Positions 60,638-64,000 of a stretch of DNA of 64,000 bases are shown one piece after another. The notes beneath the pieces were generated by a model, which worked only from the letters and a program-made list of their open reading frames with translations, was not told the DNA's origin and made no database searches. The position numbers and the translations under genes were made by a program. Each line of letters begins with the position of its first letter. Position 1 is the stretch's first letter. The stretch is from Limoniibacter endophyticus. Lineage in GTDB: Bacteria > Pseudomonadota > Alphaproteobacteria > Rhizobiales > Rhizobiaceae. Where the stretch lies: positions 113,200-177,199 of the forward strand of contig NZ_BMZO01000011.1 in NCBI RefSeq assembly GCF_014652835.1, given 5' to 3'.

Positions 60638-61572
60638 CGGCGGCGCTCCGCGGCATTCAGCAGGCTATCGCGCGAGACGATGCCAACTTCTGCTCCTTCT
60701 TCACCCACGACGGGCAAGGCCTGCGTACCGCGCCAGAGTATCTCTGACAGAGCATCGCGTTGCGACGTTTCCGTCGTGATAGGATCGCCGTCGACGTGGC
60801 CGTTCTCGACCAGCGGGTCGACCGAACGCAGAGCGAGGAGGCGCAGCGCCTTGTCGCCGCTACCCACCAGCTGTTCAACGAAAGGCGTTGCGGGCTTGAG
60901 CAGAATGTCGTCGGGTACGGAATATTGCACGAGTTTGCCGCCATCCATGACCGCCACCTTGTCACCAAGGCCGAGCGCCTCATCCATATCATGGGTGACG
61001 AGCACCACGGTCGTATCGGTCTGACGTTGGATATGCTTCAAATCCTCCTGGGCTTTTGCCCGGATAATCGGGTCGAGCGCGCCGAAAGGCTCGTCCATCA
61101 GAAGAATGTTGGGCTTTGCTGCAAGCGCGCGTGCAACGCCAACCCGTTGCTGCTGACCGCCGGAAAGCTCATGCGGATAACGACCGGCAAAGTCGGCCGG
61201 ATCGAGCTGGAAGAGCGCAAGAAGTTCATCGACGCGCGCGGCGATCCGGTTACGGTCCCATTTAAGCAGTTGCGGAACCGTTGCGATATTCTCAGCCACA
61301 GTGCGATGCGGGAAAAGGCCATAGCCTTGAATGGCGTAGCCGATCCGGCGACGCAGCTCGTACGGAGCAACATCGCGAACATTTGCTCCGTCGATGAGAA
61401 TATCGCCCGAGGTCGGCTCGACCAGCCGGTTGATCATTCGAAGAAGCGTCGTCTTGCCGGAACCGGAAGTGCCCACGATAGCCGTCAGCGTGCGCGGCTC
61501 GATCGTCATGCTGACGCTATCGACGACAATGTTCTCGCCATAAATCTTGGTGATGCTGCGCAATTCGATCAT
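60634..61572 (-). CDS. ABC transporter ATPase with CBS-like C-terminus (OsmV/YehX type)
   Basis: 312 residues. Walker A GTSGSGKTTLLRMINR, Q-loop near RRRIGYAIQGYGLFPHRTV, signature LSGGQQQRVGVARALA, Walker B ILLMDEPFGALDP and H-loop VLVTHDMDEALGLGD. The last 65 residues (SEILWRGTQALPVVGEEGAE) look like a CBS motif, as in osmoregulated OpuA/ProV-type ATPases. It drives uptake for both permeases. Confidence 0.92.
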   Translation of the reverse strand: MIELRSITKIYGENIVVDSVSMTIEPRTLTAIVGTSGSGKTTLLRMINRLVEPTSGDILIDGANVRDVAPYELRRRIGYAIQGYGLFPHRTVAENIATVPQLLKWDRNRIAARVDELLALFQLDPADFAGRYPHELSGGQQQRVGVARALAAKPNILLMDEPFGALDPIIRAKAQEDLKHIQRQTDTTVVLVTHDMDEALGLGDKVAVMDGGKLVQYSVPDDILLKPATPFVEQLVGSGDKALRLLALRSVDPLVENGHVDGDPITTETSQRDALSEILWRGTQALPVVGEEGAEVGIVSRDSLLNAAERRR

Positions 61573-62765
61573 GATGCGCGTCCTTTCGATTTATCGAGCG
61601 TCTCCGTCAGTGCATCCAGCAGAATAGCGGCTGAAAACGCAAGCGCGACCGTCGGCGCAGCACCGAGCAGAACGAGATCCATCGCGGTCTGTCCGATGCC
61701 CTGAAACACGAAGACGCCAAGTCCACCACCGCCAATGAGAGCGGCGATCGTCGCCAGACCGATATTTTGGACGAGGACGATCCGGATCCCGGTGAGAATA
61801 ACCGGAAAAGCCAGCGGAAACTCTATCCGCGCCAGGCGTTGCCCGGCAGTCATGCCCATCCCGCGTGCCGCCTCCTTCGTGGCGCGTCGCACGGATTGCA
61901 GCCCGATAACGGTGTTCGAGGTGATAGGCAGCAGCGCGTAGAGGAAAAGAGCCACGAAAGCAGGCGCCTTGCCAATGCCCGAAATGCCGATTGCAGAAGC
62001 ACCAGGAACATTCGCCGCCGCCCAGGCAAGTGGTGCAATCAGAATTCCGAAAAGCGCAATAGATGGAATCGTTTGCACGATGTTCAAAATGTTCAGAATC
62101 AAGCCGCGCAAGCGCTCGATCTTGTAGCAGACCAGGCCGAACGGAATGCCGATCACAACGGCAGCCAGCGTGGAACCAAGGGCGAGAACCAAGTGGGCGA
62201 CGATTTCAGCGTGAAAGCGTCCGGCTTGGCTTGCATACTCCTTCATGACCGAAATATCGGCGAGGTTGCCGCTTGCAACGACAATGGTGAAGGCGGCAAG
62301 CGCCGCGATTAGTGCCGCAACGCGCCAGAACGGCTTCAACCTAAGCCGGCCGATAGCGTCGGCAGCGACCAGAACGAAGGCGAAGGAAGTCAACCAGAAA
62401 CCGCTGGCGGGCGAAACGCGGGCGAAGCTGTTATTCTCCGGCGTCAGGAACGTTGCACTTGCGCCGAGCACTACGAGCGTCGCCAGAACGGCGAGAAGGC
62501 TCACGACGAGCCGCAAGATCAGATTACTGCGAAGAAGCGCGGCGATCATGAGGAGACCACCAAGTCCGAGCGCAATATAGCCCCAAGGCGCGGCAAGCGC
62601 CTCATGCAGGGGGATGCCCTGCCCCTGAACGATGCGATTGGGCTTGGCGATGACGAAGGGCGCAACCAGCATACTGTAAAGACCGATCAGCGCGACAGCG
62701 ACGCCCAGCTTGTCGAAGCGTTCGGCAAGAACCATCGATCTGGCAGGGGATGCAGCGAGGCTCAC
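61569..62765 (-). CDS. ABC transporter permease, long form (OsmY/YehY type)
   Basis: 398 residues, with about five hydrophobic segments in an N-terminal extension (to about residue 175) before a canonical permease domain. The coupling loop is SNTVIGLQSVRRATKEAARG and MGMTAGQRLARIEFPLAFPV. Two unequal permeases, one long and one short, are characteristic of the YehWXYZ/OsmU system. Overlaps both neighbours by ATGA. Confidence 0.88.
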   Translation of the reverse strand: MSLAASPARSMVLAERFDKLGVAVALIGLYSMLVAPFVIAKPNRIVQGQGIPLHEALAAPWGYIALGLGGLLMIAALLRSNLILRLVVSLLAVLATLVVLGASATFLTPENNSFARVSPASGFWLTSFAFVLVAADAIGRLRLKPFWRVAALIAALAAFTIVVASGNLADISVMKEYASQAGRFHAEIVAHLVLALGSTLAAVVIGIPFGLVCYKIERLRGLILNILNIVQTIPSIALFGILIAPLAWAAANVPGASAIGISGIGKAPAFVALFLYALLPITSNTVIGLQSVRRATKEAARGMGMTAGQRLARIEFPLAFPVILTGIRIVLVQNIGLATIAALIGGGGLGVFVFQGIGQTAMDLVLLGAAPTVALAFSAAILLDALTETLDKSKGRAS

Positions 62766-63676
62766 TTCTTGACGAAACCGTTCTTGGTGAGGAAGTCGTC
62801 AGCCACCGCCTTGGCCGTTTCGCCACCGAGCTGCACACGTGCGTTCAAGTCCTGCAAGGTCACCAGATCGAGCTTTTCGAAGATCGGCTTGAGGATTTCC
62901 TCAATCTGCGGATGCTCTTGCAGAACAGCTTCGCGAATGATCGGCGCCGGCTGATAGACTGGCTGTACGGCCTTGTCGTCCTCCAGCACGACCAGACCAG
63001 AGGGCTTGATGCCGCCATCCGTGCCATAGACCATGGCGGCGTTTGCGCCGTTCGTCTGATTTGCCGCAGCGGCAATCGTCGCAGCCGTATCGCCACCCGA
63101 GAGCGTGATGAGCTGATTACCGGAGAGCTGGAAGCCGTAGGCCGTCTGGAAAGCCGGGAGTGCAGCAGCCGAGTTTACGAATTCGGAAGATGCCGCTAGA
63201 ACGACTTCGCCGCCATCGGCGACATATTTGCCGAAATCCGACAGCGTCCTGAGGCTATGTTCCTCGGCCAACTCGCCGCGCACGGCAATGCCCCAGGTAT
63301 TATTCGCAGAAGAAGGCGTCAGCCAGACGATCTTGTTGGCATCGTAATCGAGCTTCTTGGCTGTCTCATATGCCTGTGTGGCATCCTTCCAGACAGGATC
63401 CTGCGCCTTTTCGAAGAAGAAGGCTGCGTTACCGGTATACTCCGGATAGATGTCGATTTCGCCAGCCGTTATGGCCTGACGAACGACTGGTGTCGCGCCA
63501 AGCTGGATGCGATCTGTGGTCGGAATGTCATGGGCATTAAGCGCAGACTGGAGGATATTGCCGAGGACGCCGCCTTCCGTATCAATTTTGGATGAAACAA
63601 CAACCTGTGCGGCCGCCAGCTGCGTGGAAATCGCAAACGCAAATCCTGCTGCGGCCAAACTCTTGATGAAAAACAT
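62762..63676 (-). CDS. Periplasmic substrate-binding protein (OsmX/YehZ type)
   Basis: 304 residues. Signal peptide MFFIKSLAAAGFAFAISTQL ending LAAA. The mature part has KIDTEGGVLGNILQSALNAH, the family signature ATPVVRQAITAGEIDIYPEY followed by TGNAAFFF, and GIAVRGELAEEHSLRTLSDF. It binds a quaternary-amine type solute by family. First gene of the four-gene operon; GGAGAGGGCGCG precedes the ATG at 63676. Confidence 0.9.
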   Translation of the reverse strand: MFFIKSLAAAGFAFAISTQLAAAQVVVSSKIDTEGGVLGNILQSALNAHDIPTTDRIQLGATPVVRQAITAGEIDIYPEYTGNAAFFFEKAQDPVWKDATQAYETAKKLDYDANKIVWLTPSSANNTWGIAVRGELAEEHSLRTLSDFGKYVADGGEVVLAASSEFVNSAAALPAFQTAYGFQLSGNQLITLSGGDTAATIAAAANQTNGANAAMVYGTDGGIKPSGLVVLEDDKAVQPVYQPAPIIREAVLQEHPQIEEILKPIFEKLDLVTLQDLNARVQLGGETAKAVADDFLTKNGFVKK

Positions 63677-64000
63677 CGCGCCCTCTCCTGTCTCAGATGG
63701 CAATCCCCGATTCTGACATGAACGTAACAGGCGCGGAACAGGTTCCGAAGACGATCCAGACGAAAATATCGGCATTCTTGGGCAAGAATCGGCCGCGCGC
63801 CCGGCTCCGCCATCCAGGGAGGCAGTAGACGTTATCCTGAAACCGAAAGCAGCAGCTTTGCCCCGCAGCGGATTTCCGCGCGAGGGAGAAAGGCCGGGAG
63901 GTGATCGCCAATCCCTGGAAAGCATCGGCCTTCCCATGTTTGGCGATGAATGCGAGGGGGACATGAAGCCCGTCTCGGTATGCGGATGAATGAGGAAGTC
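63677..64000. other. Region upstream of the ABC operon
   Basis: About 320 bases without a credible start on either strand; frames here are open by chance. It should contain the operon promoter. Nothing further can be said up to the window edge. Confidence 0.5.

Noticed and set aside
63677..63964. N-terminal extension of the ABC binding protein
   Set aside because: Low-complexity Ser/Arg/Pro sequence before a perfect signal peptide with its own ribosome site.

Overview
The window reads as a piece of an alphaproteobacterial chromosome of the Brucellaceae (Brucella/Ochrobactrum type). It has an Omp25/Omp31-family porin, a LOV-domain HWE histidine kinase, the fabH-plsX-ihfA-MerR cluster, a BamE-like lipoprotein, a DUF177 protein, a K+-independent proton pyrophosphatase and an OsmU/YehWXYZ-type ABC transporter. 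The genus is inferred from gene content and protein style only, not from alignment.

Bases 1 to about 42,440 are a temperate siphovirus-like prophage; its left end lies outside the window. From left to right on the minus strand come the late genes in reverse order: a J-like tail tip protein (cut by the window edge), an NlpC/P60-like protein, two distal tail proteins, tape measure, tail chaperones joined by a programmed -1 frameshift, tail tube, tail terminator, HK97 gp10-like protein, gpF-like head protein, connectors, lambda E-like capsid, lambda D-like decoration protein, DUF2213 scaffold/protease, portal (fused to an Acb1-like 2H phosphoesterase domain), TerL and TerS. Bases 22.8-33.6 kb are the leftward early arm: DnaA domain IV protein, DnaB helicase, RuvC-like resolvase, helicase-methyltransferase fusion, an ADP-ribosyltransferase-like protein, a LexA-type winged helix protein and a Cro-like protein. 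The immunity switch is at 33.6-34.5 kb (S24 repressor with palindromic operators). A second operator-promoter at 36.05-36.11 kb drives the rightward early arm: small proteins, RecT, NinB, HNH nuclease, excisionase-like protein and tyrosine integrase, ending just before a tRNA-Pro(GGG) gene. No lysis genes are in view.

A striking feature is the number of cargo genes placed at the joints between phage modules, mostly on the opposite strand and with their own Shine-Dalgarno sites: lipoproteins, small membrane proteins, a DUF2806 protein, two membrane-anchored proteins of similar architecture, and a conserved family of unknown function that I suspect of a defence role. Early genes in both arms are joined by overlapping stop-start codons with the Shine-Dalgarno site buried in the last codons of the upstream gene, so many proteins end in Glu-Ala-Ala.

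Bases 42.5-64 kb are ordinary host chromosome: tRNA-Pro, an outer membrane protein, a two-component pair, decayed remnants of an autotransporter and an IalB-like protein, the LOV kinase, SodC, a LuxR solo, fatty acid and phospholipid genes, IHF alpha, envelope and energy genes, and a compatible-solute ABC operon whose four genes overlap by ATGA junctions.
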